A stretch of DNA of 64,000 bases from NCBI GenBank assembly GCA_029269125.1, contig JARHXX010000022.1, forward strand, positions 1-64,000. Reading direction: 5' to 3'. The position numbers were made by a program, and so were the translations under genes. The stretch's first letter is position 1. Each line of letters begins with the position of its first letter. The notes under the pieces were generated by a model. That model worked only from the letters and a program-made list of their open reading frames with translations. It was not told where the DNA came from and searched no databases. Below, piece after piece: positions 1-7,559 of the stretch. The stretch comes from Kiritimatiellaeota bacterium B1221. GTDB lineage: Bacteria > Verrucomicrobiota > Kiritimatiellia > SS1-B-03-39 > UBA6053.

Positions 1-296
1 GAAGGAGGCGTATATTTTTAATAGGAATTCAAATATGATAATAAGAATCTGAATTATATAAAACGACCCTCATGAAACCATATTATCTAGAGCGTATATT
101 TTTCACTGGCTTCTTTTGTTTATGCTAAGCTTTCAGTTGAAAGCGCAACTGGTCGAAATTGACACTTTTGCTGAGTTACAACAAAAGGTATGACGCATAC
201 TGGGTCGAAGGAAGTTCAGATAAACTCCACCCTCCTGTGTAATCCCCCCAGAAAAGAGTGGTCATGATAAGTAGGGAAAACTACAAAGGCATTAAA
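1..296 (+). other. Gene-free leading stretch, possible decayed exported-protein start
   Basis: No intact gene is visible. An ATG at 72 opens only 18 codons with a hydrophobic stretch. An overlapping ATG at 122 in another frame gives 23 codons ending in VEIDTFAELQQKV, which looks like the beginning of a secreted protein after its signal peptide. A third short open stretch (189-242) starts YDAYWVEGSS. Successive short frames of this kind suggest a decayed gene 5' end, but the family cannot be named. The rest is AT-rich and shows no clear promoter. Confidence 0.3.
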
Positions 297-1038
297 ATGA
301 AAATGGACTTTTTACAGCCGATACCGGTTTTGGCCCTGCTATTGCTTTGTAATGGAAGTTTTGCCAAAACGCCCTCCTCAAGGAGGAGAGATGGCAGGAG
401 CCGATATGAAATTTGAAATTAAAAAAGAGTTGGCGTTTTCATTGGAAGATGAGGGACTGAGCTTTGATTTGTACCTCCCGGTCGGTGCGAAAGAGAAAAT
501 ACCCTGTATTGTGGTGATTCAGGGCGGGGGATTTCGTCCCCAGGATGGAAAGCGTTTCCGTCCTTTTGCGGAACACTTGGCGGATAACGGTTTTGCGGCG
601 GCGCTGATTTCTTATCGGGGGACACCGAATCATAAGTACCTGGACTCTGTTTCCGATTGTAAAGCGGCGGTGGGGATTGCGGGGGTGTATGATTTTGTGG
701 GACGCTTTCAAGACGAGGCGCAACTGAAAATTCAGGGGGCGGCGGCTCAAAAAAGAGAATCAAATGGGGTATGGATCGGGGAGGATTTTGATCCCGAAGG
801 GGAACATTGGTTGCGGGCATCCGCCATTCGGCATCTGGATGCGGAAGATCCGCCCTTACTGCTGCTTCATTGTAAAAATGATAAGGTGGTTCCCTGGATG
901 CAGTCGCAGGACTTGTACCGGGAAATGCAGGCGAAAGGGGTTCCCGGTGAGATGCTGATTACGGATGAAGGCGGACATGCCGGCCCTGAAAATGCACAGA
1001 AACTGATGGTGGACTTTTTTAAGCAGACGCTGAAGTAG
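297..1038 (+). pseudogene. Damaged alpha/beta hydrolase (BD-FAE/carboxylesterase-like)
   Basis: The ATG at 297 encodes a good signal peptide (MKMDFLQPIPVLALLLLCNG, then SFA), but that frame runs into a stop near 417. The hydrolase body lies in the +1 frame and is open from 352, with an ATG at 391 preceded by AGGAGGAG at 381-388. The body keeps the strand/oxyanion region (VVIQGGG), the acid loop (LLLHCKNDKVVPW) and the histidine loop (DEGGHAG). It jumps from DCKAAV straight to GIAGVYDF, whereas esterases of this type have about 50 residues there carrying the GxSxG nucleophile elbow. No catalytic Ser in a GxSxG context remains anywhere. The frameshifted signal peptide together with the in-frame loss suggests a pseudogene. 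A short cytosolic protein made from 391 is possible but should be inactive as an esterase. The sulfatase downstream suggests an old polysaccharide-degradation locus. Confidence 0.6.
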
Positions 1039-1142
1039 GAGACATGAGTCGGGAGACGGGAGGCCGGATGTAAACCGCCATTGTGTATTGTACTTGCGTC
1101 TATTTGCTTTATACATACGGTTTATATACAGGATTTTTCTAA

Positions 1143-2438
1143 ATGCAGAATATGACAAAACCCAACATCCTCCTTCTTTTTTCAGATCAACAGCATTGGC
1201 AGGCCATGGGTTGCATGGATCCTTTTTTTGATACCCCGCATTTGGATGCCTTCGCCGAGAAAAGTGTGCTGTTTGAACGTTCTTTTTGCACAACGCCACA
1301 GTGCAGTCCCAGCCGTTCTTCGATGTTTACGGGGTTTTATCCCTCTTCTACCGGAGTGATGGGAAACTGCGGGGCTGCGGGTGGTGGCTTCATGGCTCAG
1401 AAGACGATTGGGGCCGAGTTGCAGGATGCCGGGTATTGTACCGGATATTTCGGCAAGTGGCATATTGGAGATGATCCGGTGGGAAACGCGGGCTGGACTT
1501 TTTCGGAGAAAGCACAGGACGATCCGCGGGCAGAAGCCAACGCGATTTCATTTTTACAATCGAGGGGAGGGGCGGTGGAGCCGTTTGCTTTGGTGGTTTC
1601 GCTGAATAACCCTCATGATATTTACCATTACGGTCAACATGAACCGTCGGAAGCGGTAGGTGAGGTTCCTTTACCTCCGTCTTGGGATCTGGAAACTTTG
1701 AAAGACAAGCCACCCATTCAGGCGCAGTTTATGGAGGAAGACCAGGGCAAAACCATGGTGGGGCAATCAAAGGAAAACTGGCAGAATTATCGGGACTGTT
1801 ACCGGGAGAAGACCCGTCTGTATGATGCGCAAGTTGGGCGCATTTTGGAGGAACTGAAAAAACAGGGGTTGTGGGATTCAACCATTGTGATCATCACTTC
1901 GGACCACGGGGATATGGATACGCAGCACAAGCTGATCTTTAAGGGACCCTTTCTGTATGATCAGTTGATGCGGGTGCCGCTGATGATGCATGTACCGGAA
2001 ACATTTGGATCCCTCCCGGCGCAGAGAATCAACCATTTGGATGTGGTGAATGTGGACTTGGCACCGACGATCCGGGAATTTTGCGGATTAGCCGCACAGG
2101 AAACGCAGGGGAAATCCTTGGCGCCTTTGTTTATGGAGGACAGGCCTTATCAGGCCCGGGACTTTGTGGTGGGGCAGTATTACAGTAAACAAAAATGGAT
2201 CAATCCGATACGGATGATTCGGACGGAGCATTATAAGCTCAACAAGCATCTCCACTGGCAGGATGAATTGTATGATTTAAAAACGGATCCCCATGAGATA
2301 ACGAACCTGGCGATGGATCCGGAATTTGCGGAAGTAATGAAAGAGCTCGAGGGGAAGTTGGATCAATGGATGGAGGAACATCAGGACCCGTTTTATTCTT
2401 TTGAAGTGACGGATATATCGGGGGAACGAAGATTGTAG
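1143..2438 (+). CDS. Type I (formylglycine) sulfatase
   Basis: This 431-residue sulfatase would hydrolyse a sulfate ester, probably on a carbohydrate. The FGly signature C-S-P-S-R is at residues 54-58, so Cys54 would be converted to formylglycine by a maturase. The N-terminal metal ligands are in FSDQQ (Asp15), and SDHGD at about 253-257 carries the C-terminal metal site. The C-terminal part (ELYDLKTDPHEITNLA) is typical of the family. There is no signal peptide, so it is either cytosolic and acts on imported oligosaccharides, or the true start lies elsewhere. MTKPNILLLF at residue 4 is an alternative start. The substrate cannot be told from sequence alone. It follows the damaged esterase by about 100 bp and is followed by repeat array A. 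Confidence 0.93.
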   Translation: MQNMTKPNILLLFSDQQHWQAMGCMDPFFDTPHLDAFAEKSVLFERSFCTTPQCSPSRSSMFTGFYPSSTGVMGNCGAAGGGFMAQKTIGAELQDAGYCTGYFGKWHIGDDPVGNAGWTFSEKAQDDPRAEANAISFLQSRGGAVEPFALVVSLNNPHDIYHYGQHEPSEAVGEVPLPPSWDLETLKDKPPIQAQFMEEDQGKTMVGQSKENWQNYRDCYREKTRLYDAQVGRILEELKKQGLWDSTIVIITSDHGDMDTQHKLIFKGPFLYDQLMRVPLMMHVPETFGSLPAQRINHLDVVNVDLAPTIREFCGLAAQETQGKSLAPLFMEDRPYQARDFVVGQYYSKQKWINPIRMIRTEHYKLNKHLHWQDELYDLKTDPHEITNLAMDPEFAEVMKELEGKLDQWMEEHQDPFYSFEVTDISGERRL

Positions 2439-2524
2439 AGGGTGAAGTTGGGAAAGATGGCAGATAAATCGAAATCGATATCGTAATCGAATATTTCGTT
2501 TAGTTGTAGAAGATTCGGGATTGA

Positions 2525-2896
2525 ATGCCGCCGCCTTCGGGGCTCACGGGTGATTTGTTCTGGGACCCCCCAGCCCTGGCGGACTGGGCTTTGGAATGTC
2601 GCCGCCTTCGGGGCTCATTGTGGTGTTGTTCTGGAACCCCAGCCCTGACGGACTGGGCTTTGGAATGCCGCCGCTTTCAGGGCTCACGGGTGATTTGTTC
2701 TGGGCCCCCCCAGCCCTGACGGACTGGGCTTTGGAATGCCGCCGCCTTCGGGGCTCACGGGTGATTTGTTCCGTAAACCCAGCCCTGACGGACTGGGCTT
2801 TGGAATGTCGCCGCCTTCGGGGCTCACTGTGGTTTTGTTCTGGAATCCCAGCCCTGACGGATTGGGCTTTGGAATATCGCCGCCTTCGGGGCTAAA
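2525..2896. repeat. Tandem-repeat array A (~70 bp x 5.3)
   Basis: Units begin at 2525, 2596, 2665, 2736, 2805 and 2874, giving lengths that alternate 71/69/71/69/69 bp; the last copy is partial. Each unit has a GC-rich head (GCCGCCTTCGGGGCTCA), a variable middle and a conserved palindromic tail (plus strand CAGCCCTGACGGACTGGGCT). On the minus strand the tail reads CCCAGTCC, loop GTCA, GGGCTGGG, a hairpin with one G-U pair. The array lies between the convergent sulfatase and rnc genes and ends 26 bp beyond the rnc stop codon, so it would form the rnc 3' UTR. The frames through it stay open only because the unit lengths allow it, and they encode nothing recognisable. The units are contiguous, without unique spacers, so this is not CRISPR. 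Confidence 0.92.
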
Positions 2897-2921
2897 GGAG
2901 TTGGGGGTGTGGGGGGAATCC

Positions 2922-3635
2922 TCAATCTTCATTTTGTAATTGTTCTAATGCATCGGCGGCGGCGCGTGCTTCGGCCACCCGTTTACTGGGGGCGTGGCCT
3001 CTCCCGATTTCTTCTCCGTTGGATAAAACCGCGGCGTGATAGATTTTTTCGTGGGCTGGACCTTCCTCGGAGAGGATACGATACACCGGTGCGTCTTTTC
3101 CGTTTTGCTGCATGAACTCCTGGAGACTGCCTTTGGGATTGTCTTTGATGACCTGGATGTCTTTTTCCGCGAGTAAGGCGGCCAGGCGGGGTTCGAAATG
3201 ACGGCTGAAAAACTTTCGGCAGGCTTTCATTCCTCCATCCTGAAATACCGCGCCGATGACCGCTTCCACGGCATCCGCAAGGTTGGATTCACGTTCCGCG
3301 CCTCCGGATTGGGCTTCCCCTTTGCCCAGACGCAATCGGGGACCGATTTTCCACTCAAGTGCCAATGCTGCCAAGCCGGTTCGGCTGGTCACCATGCTAC
3401 GGAATTTGGTCATGGACCCTTCATCGAGTTTGGGACGGATGGCGTAGAGATATTCTGCGGAAAGCAGGCCGACCACGGCATCACCAAGGAACTCGAGGCG
3501 TTGATTATCCATGAGCGTGTCGGGATCGACTTCATGTCGATAACTGGGGTGGGTGAGGGCGGTTTCGAGCCAGTGCCGTTTCTTGAATTTGTAGCCAATG
3601 TGCTTTTGAAAGGATTTGAGTTCTTTGGGGTTCAT
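2922..3635 (-). CDS. rnc: Ribonuclease III
   Basis: This endoribonuclease cuts double-stranded RNA in rRNA processing and mRNA turnover. The 237 residues are of usual length. The catalytic domain carries the signature NQRLEFLGDAV, with metal-binding Glu48 and Asp52, and the second acidic pair Asp121/Glu124 in NLADAVEAVIG. A dsRNA-binding domain fills residues ~165-234 (DNPKGSLQEFMQQ to SKRVAEARAAADALEQL). The ATG start lies 4 bp after the xerD stop, so the two are co-transcribed as the last genes of a four-gene operon. Immediately beyond its stop codon lies an array of hairpin-forming repeats, a possible RNase III substrate (inference). Confidence 0.97.
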   Translation of the reverse strand: MNPKELKSFQKHIGYKFKKRHWLETALTHPSYRHEVDPDTLMDNQRLEFLGDAVVGLLSAEYLYAIRPKLDEGSMTKFRSMVTSRTGLAALALEWKIGPRLRLGKGEAQSGGAERESNLADAVEAVIGAVFQDGGMKACRKFFSRHFEPRLAALLAEKDIQVIKDNPKGSLQEFMQQNGKDAPVYRILSEEGPAHEKIYHAAVLSNGEEIGRGHAPSKRVAEARAAADALEQLQNED

Positions 3636-3639
3636 GAGA

Positions 3640-4533
3640 TTAAGCGCGGGGATGAAAACTACTGTGGACCTGCTTTAGCCGTTGTTGGTCCACATGGGTA
3701 TAAATTTGGGTGGTGGAAATGTCTGCGTGTCCCAGCATTTCCTGAATGGTTCGTAGCGGCGCCCCTGCAGAGAGCAGATGACTGGCAAAGCTGTGCCGTA
3801 AACTGTGGGGATGTATTCCGTGTGGAAGACCCGCTTCGGTGGCGAGTTCCCGAATCAGTTGCCAAATACGGGCACGTGTGAGGGGCTTTCCGTTGAGGGA
3901 AAGAAAAACGATTTGTCCGGCGTCTGAATCGTTGGCGATCAATCCGGGTCTCACATTTTTTACATAGATGGTGACTTGTTTAGCGGAGGCTTTGGCAATG
4001 GGGACCAGACGTTCTTTGCGGCCTTTTCCGCGGATGCGAATATATCCGTCATCAAAATGGAACTGGTGTAATTGTAAATTCACCAGTTCACTTACCCGGA
4101 GTCCGCAGGCATACATGAGTTCCAGCATTGCGCGGTCTCGCAGGCCCTTGGGCGATTTTTTATCCGGGGCATTTAACAGGCGGTCGACTTGTTCAGGCGA
4201 AAGGATCTCCGGGAGGTTCCGCCACAATTTGGGGCTGTCCAGACATTCCGTCAGGTCGGTTTGGATAAGGCCTTCAGCACTGAGAAAGCGGAAAAACATT
4301 TTAACGGCGACCAGGCGTCGGGCGACGGTGCTGGGTTTTAATCCCTCTTTCCGGCCCTGCATGAGAAATGAGGTGAAACGACGACGGTCAACCCGGGTCA
4401 AATCCGCACGTTCTTCCGGGCTGAGCCAATCGTGGAAGGCTTTCAGATCACTGGCATAGGCTTGACCGGTTTCACCGGAAAGGCCTCTTTCGATGAGTAT
4501 GGAGTCAATAAAAAGGGTGATGGCATCCTGCAC
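3640..4533 (-). CDS. xerD: Tyrosine recombinase XerD-like
   Basis: Site-specific recombinase, probably acting at dif to resolve chromosome dimers. At 297 residues it matches E. coli XerD in length. A SAM-like core-binding N-domain (1-100) precedes the catalytic domain. The catalytic set is complete and close to E. coli numbering: Arg146 (ACGLRVSEL), Lys170 (RGKGRKERL), His243 and Arg246 (HSLRHSFASH), His269 (LGHADISTTQ) and Tyr278 (IYTHV). The start is GTG at 4533, chosen because no ATG lies near and the length fits. It is embedded between a lipoprotein gene (12 bp upstream) and rnc, so it is a housekeeping recombinase rather than a mobile-element integrase. XerC is not excluded. Confidence 0.9.
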   Translation of the reverse strand: MQDAITLFIDSILIERGLSGETGQAYASDLKAFHDWLSPEERADLTRVDRRRFTSFLMQGRKEGLKPSTVARRLVAVKMFFRFLSAEGLIQTDLTECLDSPKLWRNLPEILSPEQVDRLLNAPDKKSPKGLRDRAMLELMYACGLRVSELVNLQLHQFHFDDGYIRIRGKGRKERLVPIAKASAKQVTIYVKNVRPGLIANDSDAGQIVFLSLNGKPLTRARIWQLIRELATEAGLPHGIHPHSLRHSFASHLLSAGAPLRTIQEMLGHADISTTQIYTHVDQQRLKQVHSSFHPRA

Positions 4534-4545
4534 AACGGACCGGGG

Positions 4546-4902
4546 TCAGGGGAGGTTCATTTGTTTGAGAAATGCTGCACGTTTTTCGGGGTCGCCGGGA
4601 AGCCCGTTAATTTGGTAGCCCAACTGGTTGATTTTGTGCACCAGATTCATGTCAGCCAAATATTCCCGGTTATAGGTCACTTCCAAAGAGGAGTGTTCTG
4701 CATTTATGCGGATGTCCTGATAAAAGGTCAGGCCTTTCCTGAGCCGGTCCTGTTCGCTCAGCAGAACCCGTTTTACGGCATCTAATTCTTCCGTATTTCC
4801 ATTCACTTCCGGAAGGGTGATGACAATGTTTCGGGTTTCGGGGCGGTAGCAGGCTGAAGTCAGGAGCAGCCACAGGATACTGAAGCTGATAAAGATTTTC
4901 AT
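4546..4902 (-). CDS. Small lipoprotein with HMA-like fold lacking the CxxC
   Basis: This 118-residue protein begins with a lipoprotein signal (hydrophobic ILWLLLTSAC, lipid-anchored Cys18). The rest alternates beta and alpha segments in a heavy-metal-associated-like order: RNIVITLPEV, a helix, then SSLEVTYNREYLADMNLVHKI followed by NQLGYQING. The second half resembles the end of an HMA domain, but there is no metal-binding CxxC. It may therefore be a degenerate ferredoxin-like domain used for protein contact. The ATG overlaps the upstream gene's stop by 4 bp, indicating translational coupling with the TPR membrane protein. The function is unknown and the fold assignment is tentative. Confidence 0.7.
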   Translation of the reverse strand: MKIFISFSILWLLLTSACYRPETRNIVITLPEVNGNTEELDAVKRVLLSEQDRLRKGLTFYQDIRINAEHSSLEVTYNREYLADMNLVHKINQLGYQINGLPGDPEKRAAFLKQMNLP

Positions 4903-6965
4903 TCTTGCCAGAGGGTCATGGCATGTTCAGCCCGTCTTTTGTAGCTGGGTAATTCTTCACCGTATTCGTCTATAAATCCCTGCAGGGTTGCGGAGGCTTC
5001 GCGGATGCGGCCGAGACGTGCATAGGTTTGTCCCAAATTCCAGCGGGCTTTGTACAGATTTCCGATGGGGTCCAGTTCCACTGCCATCTCGTAATCTGCC
5101 AGCGCCTGTTCATACTGCCCCTGTTTAAATCGAAGATTTCCCCGGTTTAAATAGTACACATTTTTTCGGGTATCTATCCGGGCGTAGGTAAGCAGTTCGG
5201 TGTAGACCTCTTCGGCTCCTTTGAGGTCGCCGAGGGTGACCAAAGTTTCCGCGTGCCCGGATTGAAGCAATTCATCGGAACGGTTGTAATCACTGCGAAC
5301 GGTAAAATAAATGCCAAACCCCGCGGGGATCAAGAGCAAAATGGCGGCGGCGATGGAGACAATGATCTGTCGATGCTTTTCCATGCTGCGTACCCATGCG
5401 GGGTAACGCTCCAAATGGGGATTGATCCGGCTGGCAAAAGGGATCAGCCGCAGATGTAAAGCTGCGGTTTCGGGCTGTTGGAAATGGGGATCCTTTTGCA
5501 GACTGCGATGCCAATCGGCTGACAGCAAGGCCGCGGTTTCGCCATTCAAGGTACCCAGGAGGGGGAGGAAGAGCTGTTGAGTCGCGGCATGAACGGGGGG
5601 AGAGACAGGGTCGTCCTTTTTGGGTTCCCACTGGCGAAGACCTTCCTGACTCCGCAGTTCATCGGTGTTGAGGAGGCACTGTCGCAAAGCGGTGTTTTCT
5701 TTTTTATCCAGGCGTTTCCAAAGCAAGGGGAGCAATGTGCCGGCGGTGACCCGGCTGGCGAAGGCCCCCCCGGGAGTTTTATCCAGGAAGCGTTTTCGTT
5801 TTTCCGACCAAAATGCGGTTAAAATTCCGGAGATGAATTCTTTTCGTTCGCTCTCCAGCTCGGCGGGATTTTGGGTGAGTTTTTGAAGCGCTTCAATTTC
5901 GGTGACCAGCAATGCGGCCAGGTCAAATTGGATCAGCGCTTCCGGATCAGTGACTTCAGGGGTAAAGGCGGTGTGGGGGTGGGCCCATTGCGGGAGTCCG
6001 GCCGCTTTGGGGCCGTTTATAAAGGATTGTATATGTTGTTTGCAGCGGCTGTGCAAGGCCGGCAGGTCTGTTGCCCCGGGGATGTCGCGGGGGAGTGTCG
6101 CTAAGATACTTGAAAATGCCGGGAGGGCCGGGCCGGCGTCAGGGCTTGGGCCTTCAGGGGTATACGCTGATGCCCAGGCGCCGTTTTCCATGGGAGGCAA
6201 GTGGAGCAAAGTGTTTAGAAATTCGGGGATGATTTCCGGTTGGGTGACTGCGAGCGCGGAAAGCACGGTGCTGCTGAGCTGAAATGAAAGGGTGGGGGAT
6301 GGCTGGGAGGGATCGCGAATCCATGGCCCTTTGAAGATGCCGGAAGCGGGTGCGATGAGTCCCTGTATCCGTTCGATGGCCAATCCCGGATTTTCGGAGA
6401 CCAAATGTTCCGGCAGTCGAGCGGTCCAGATTTGCCGCAACCCAAGTTGAGATTCCCAGGTGCCCGCCAGTTGTTTCGGCAAGTCTTCTTTGGCCTGCAG
6501 CAATTTTTGCTTACAGGCTTCCCGGTCACCTGGGTGGATGCAAAGCACAAAGTGTCTTGCAATGCTTTCTGATTGCAGGAAAAGTCCCACTTGATAATCG
6601 CCGTTCGTTAAGAACGAACACTCTCCGTCTTGTTCCGGTTCCTGGTCCGTTGCAAATAATTCGGGCGTGGCCCTGGCCGGGATGCGACCAGTGAAGACAC
6701 CGGGCTCGAGCTGTATAAGTTCAAAAACCTGATCGTTACTGAAGGTAAGCTTAAAGCCAAAACTCAAGAGGAGACTGTGGCTGAGTTCGAAATCGACGCC
6801 CAAACCCGGCTCAAAACGCCAGTGGTCATTTGCATCTTTTACGGCGCCAAGGGTATGGTGGGTTTCGATGCGAGGCAGGTGAATGCCTGCTTCGTCAGCA
6901 TTTACTGGAGATAGTGGAAAGTTTCCGCACCAAGTGGCGGAGTAACTGGTTTCGTCAAAAATCAA
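4899..6965 (-). CDS. TPR-containing membrane protein, unknown function
   Basis: I do not recognise this 688-residue protein as a named family. Residues 1-530 form a large soluble region with helix-rich stretches and Trp/Pro motifs that faintly resemble (alpha/alpha)6 glycosidase-type barrels. One transmembrane helix lies at about 534-556 (IIVSIAAAILLLIPAGFGIY), and at least two TPR units at about 575-685 (GNLRFKQGQYEQALADYEMA and RWNLGQTYARLGRIREASAT). There is no signal peptide, so the N-terminal part is probably cytoplasmic and the TPR part external. The start is TTG at 6965 with AAGGA about 8 nt upstream. It is the first gene of the operon with the lipoprotein, xerD and rnc. Its TPR region and the coupled lipoprotein may act together in the envelope (inference). 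Confidence 0.75.
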   Translation of the reverse strand: MIFDETSYSATWCGNFPLSPVNADEAGIHLPRIETHHTLGAVKDANDHWRFEPGLGVDFELSHSLLLSFGFKLTFSNDQVFELIQLEPGVFTGRIPARATPELFATDQEPEQDGECSFLTNGDYQVGLFLQSESIARHFVLCIHPGDREACKQKLLQAKEDLPKQLAGTWESQLGLRQIWTARLPEHLVSENPGLAIERIQGLIAPASGIFKGPWIRDPSQPSPTLSFQLSSTVLSALAVTQPEIIPEFLNTLLHLPPMENGAWASAYTPEGPSPDAGPALPAFSSILATLPRDIPGATDLPALHSRCKQHIQSFINGPKAAGLPQWAHPHTAFTPEVTDPEALIQFDLAALLVTEIEALQKLTQNPAELESERKEFISGILTAFWSEKRKRFLDKTPGGAFASRVTAGTLLPLLWKRLDKKENTALRQCLLNTDELRSQEGLRQWEPKKDDPVSPPVHAATQQLFLPLLGTLNGETAALLSADWHRSLQKDPHFQQPETAALHLRLIPFASRINPHLERYPAWVRSMEKHRQIIVSIAAAILLLIPAGFGIYFTVRSDYNRSDELLQSGHAETLVTLGDLKGAEEVYTELLTYARIDTRKNVYYLNRGNLRFKQGQYEQALADYEMAVELDPIGNLYKARWNLGQTYARLGRIREASATLQGFIDEYGEELPSYKRRAEHAMTLWQE

Positions 6966-7197
6966 TGGTTTATCCTTACGGTTTGTTGCGGTTAACCTAG
7001 ACTGTAGAGGGGGGATTCGTCAAGTGAAGGATACGAATTTGGATAGATGTGAATTGAAAGTTTTTTCAGCGTTAGAGTGGCGTGTTATGGGGTTGCATAG
7101 GGAGGGTGAAGGGAAGGTATAGGGAATCCGGCCTGAGAGGGGGAGTTTTGGGTTTTTTTCCGCACCCCTCCGGGGCGCCGACGATATGGGGTCTAAT

Positions 7198-7218
7198 CCC
7201 GGGGGCATGGCCCCCGGG
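7198..7218. repeat. Perfect GC hairpin
   Basis: CCCGGGGGC and GCCCCCGGG form 9-bp arms around an ATG loop. It lies in a GC-rich block flanked by two copies of CCCCTCCGGGGC (near 7156 and 7232), so the block is a small composite repeat. No T-tract follows on either strand, so a simple intrinsic terminator is unlikely. A REP-like or transcript-end structure is possible. Confidence 0.7.
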
Positions 7219-7244
7219 TTATATGCGGTAACCCCTCCGGGGCA

Positions 7245-7500
7245 AGTCGTTTGGTGTGCCGGGGAGAAAGAGGAAGCCGGAAGATCCGGGCGGGAGACGG
7301 GATGTCGCTGATGTACTGATGGGGAAATGGGGGTGGATTTGGGCCGCAGACTTCCGGGGCGAGTCGTTTGGTGTGCCGAGGAGACAGATGGAGTTGGAAG
7401 ATCCGGGCGGGAGGCGGGATGTCGCTGATGTACTGATGGGGAAATGGGGTGGATTTTGGCCGCAGACTTCCGGGGCGAGTGTTTTGGTGTGCCGAACTAA
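7245..7500. repeat. Tandem-repeat array B (~117 bp x 2.2)
   Basis: Units start at 7245 (AGTCGTTTGGTGTGCC), 7362 and 7478, so the period is 117 then 116 bp, with the third copy truncated after about 20 bp. They share the blocks GATCCGGGCGGGA, GATGTCGCTGATGTACTGAT and CCGCAGACTTCCGGGGCGAG. The array lies 60 bp beyond the stop of the minus-strand beta-propeller gene. Together with 6966-7244 it fills the whole gap to the next operon. No coding gene is supported here. The unit is unrelated to arrays A and C and lacks their CCCAGT hairpin. Confidence 0.9.
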
Positions 7501-7559
7501 ATGGGGGATCGGTGATTTCGGGCGGTGACGACCGGGGAGGCTTCTGGGGTTCCTTTTGT

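Noticed and set aside
1143..1299. Antisense open frames across the sulfatase start
   Set aside because: They lack recognisable motifs, and the sense frame holds the full sulfatase signature.
2525..2896. CRISPR array
   Set aside because: Units are contiguous ~70-bp direct repeats without unique spacers, and no cas genes are nearby.
2525..2932. Overlapping open frames of 64-99 codons through array A (PKPSPSGLG-type repeats)
   Set aside because: They exist only because the tandem units lack stops; the frames differ between overlapping readings and no ribosome-binding site is seen.
3640..4533. Integrase of a mobile element
   Set aside because: The protein is full-length XerD in a housekeeping operon, with no att-like repeats or cargo beside it.
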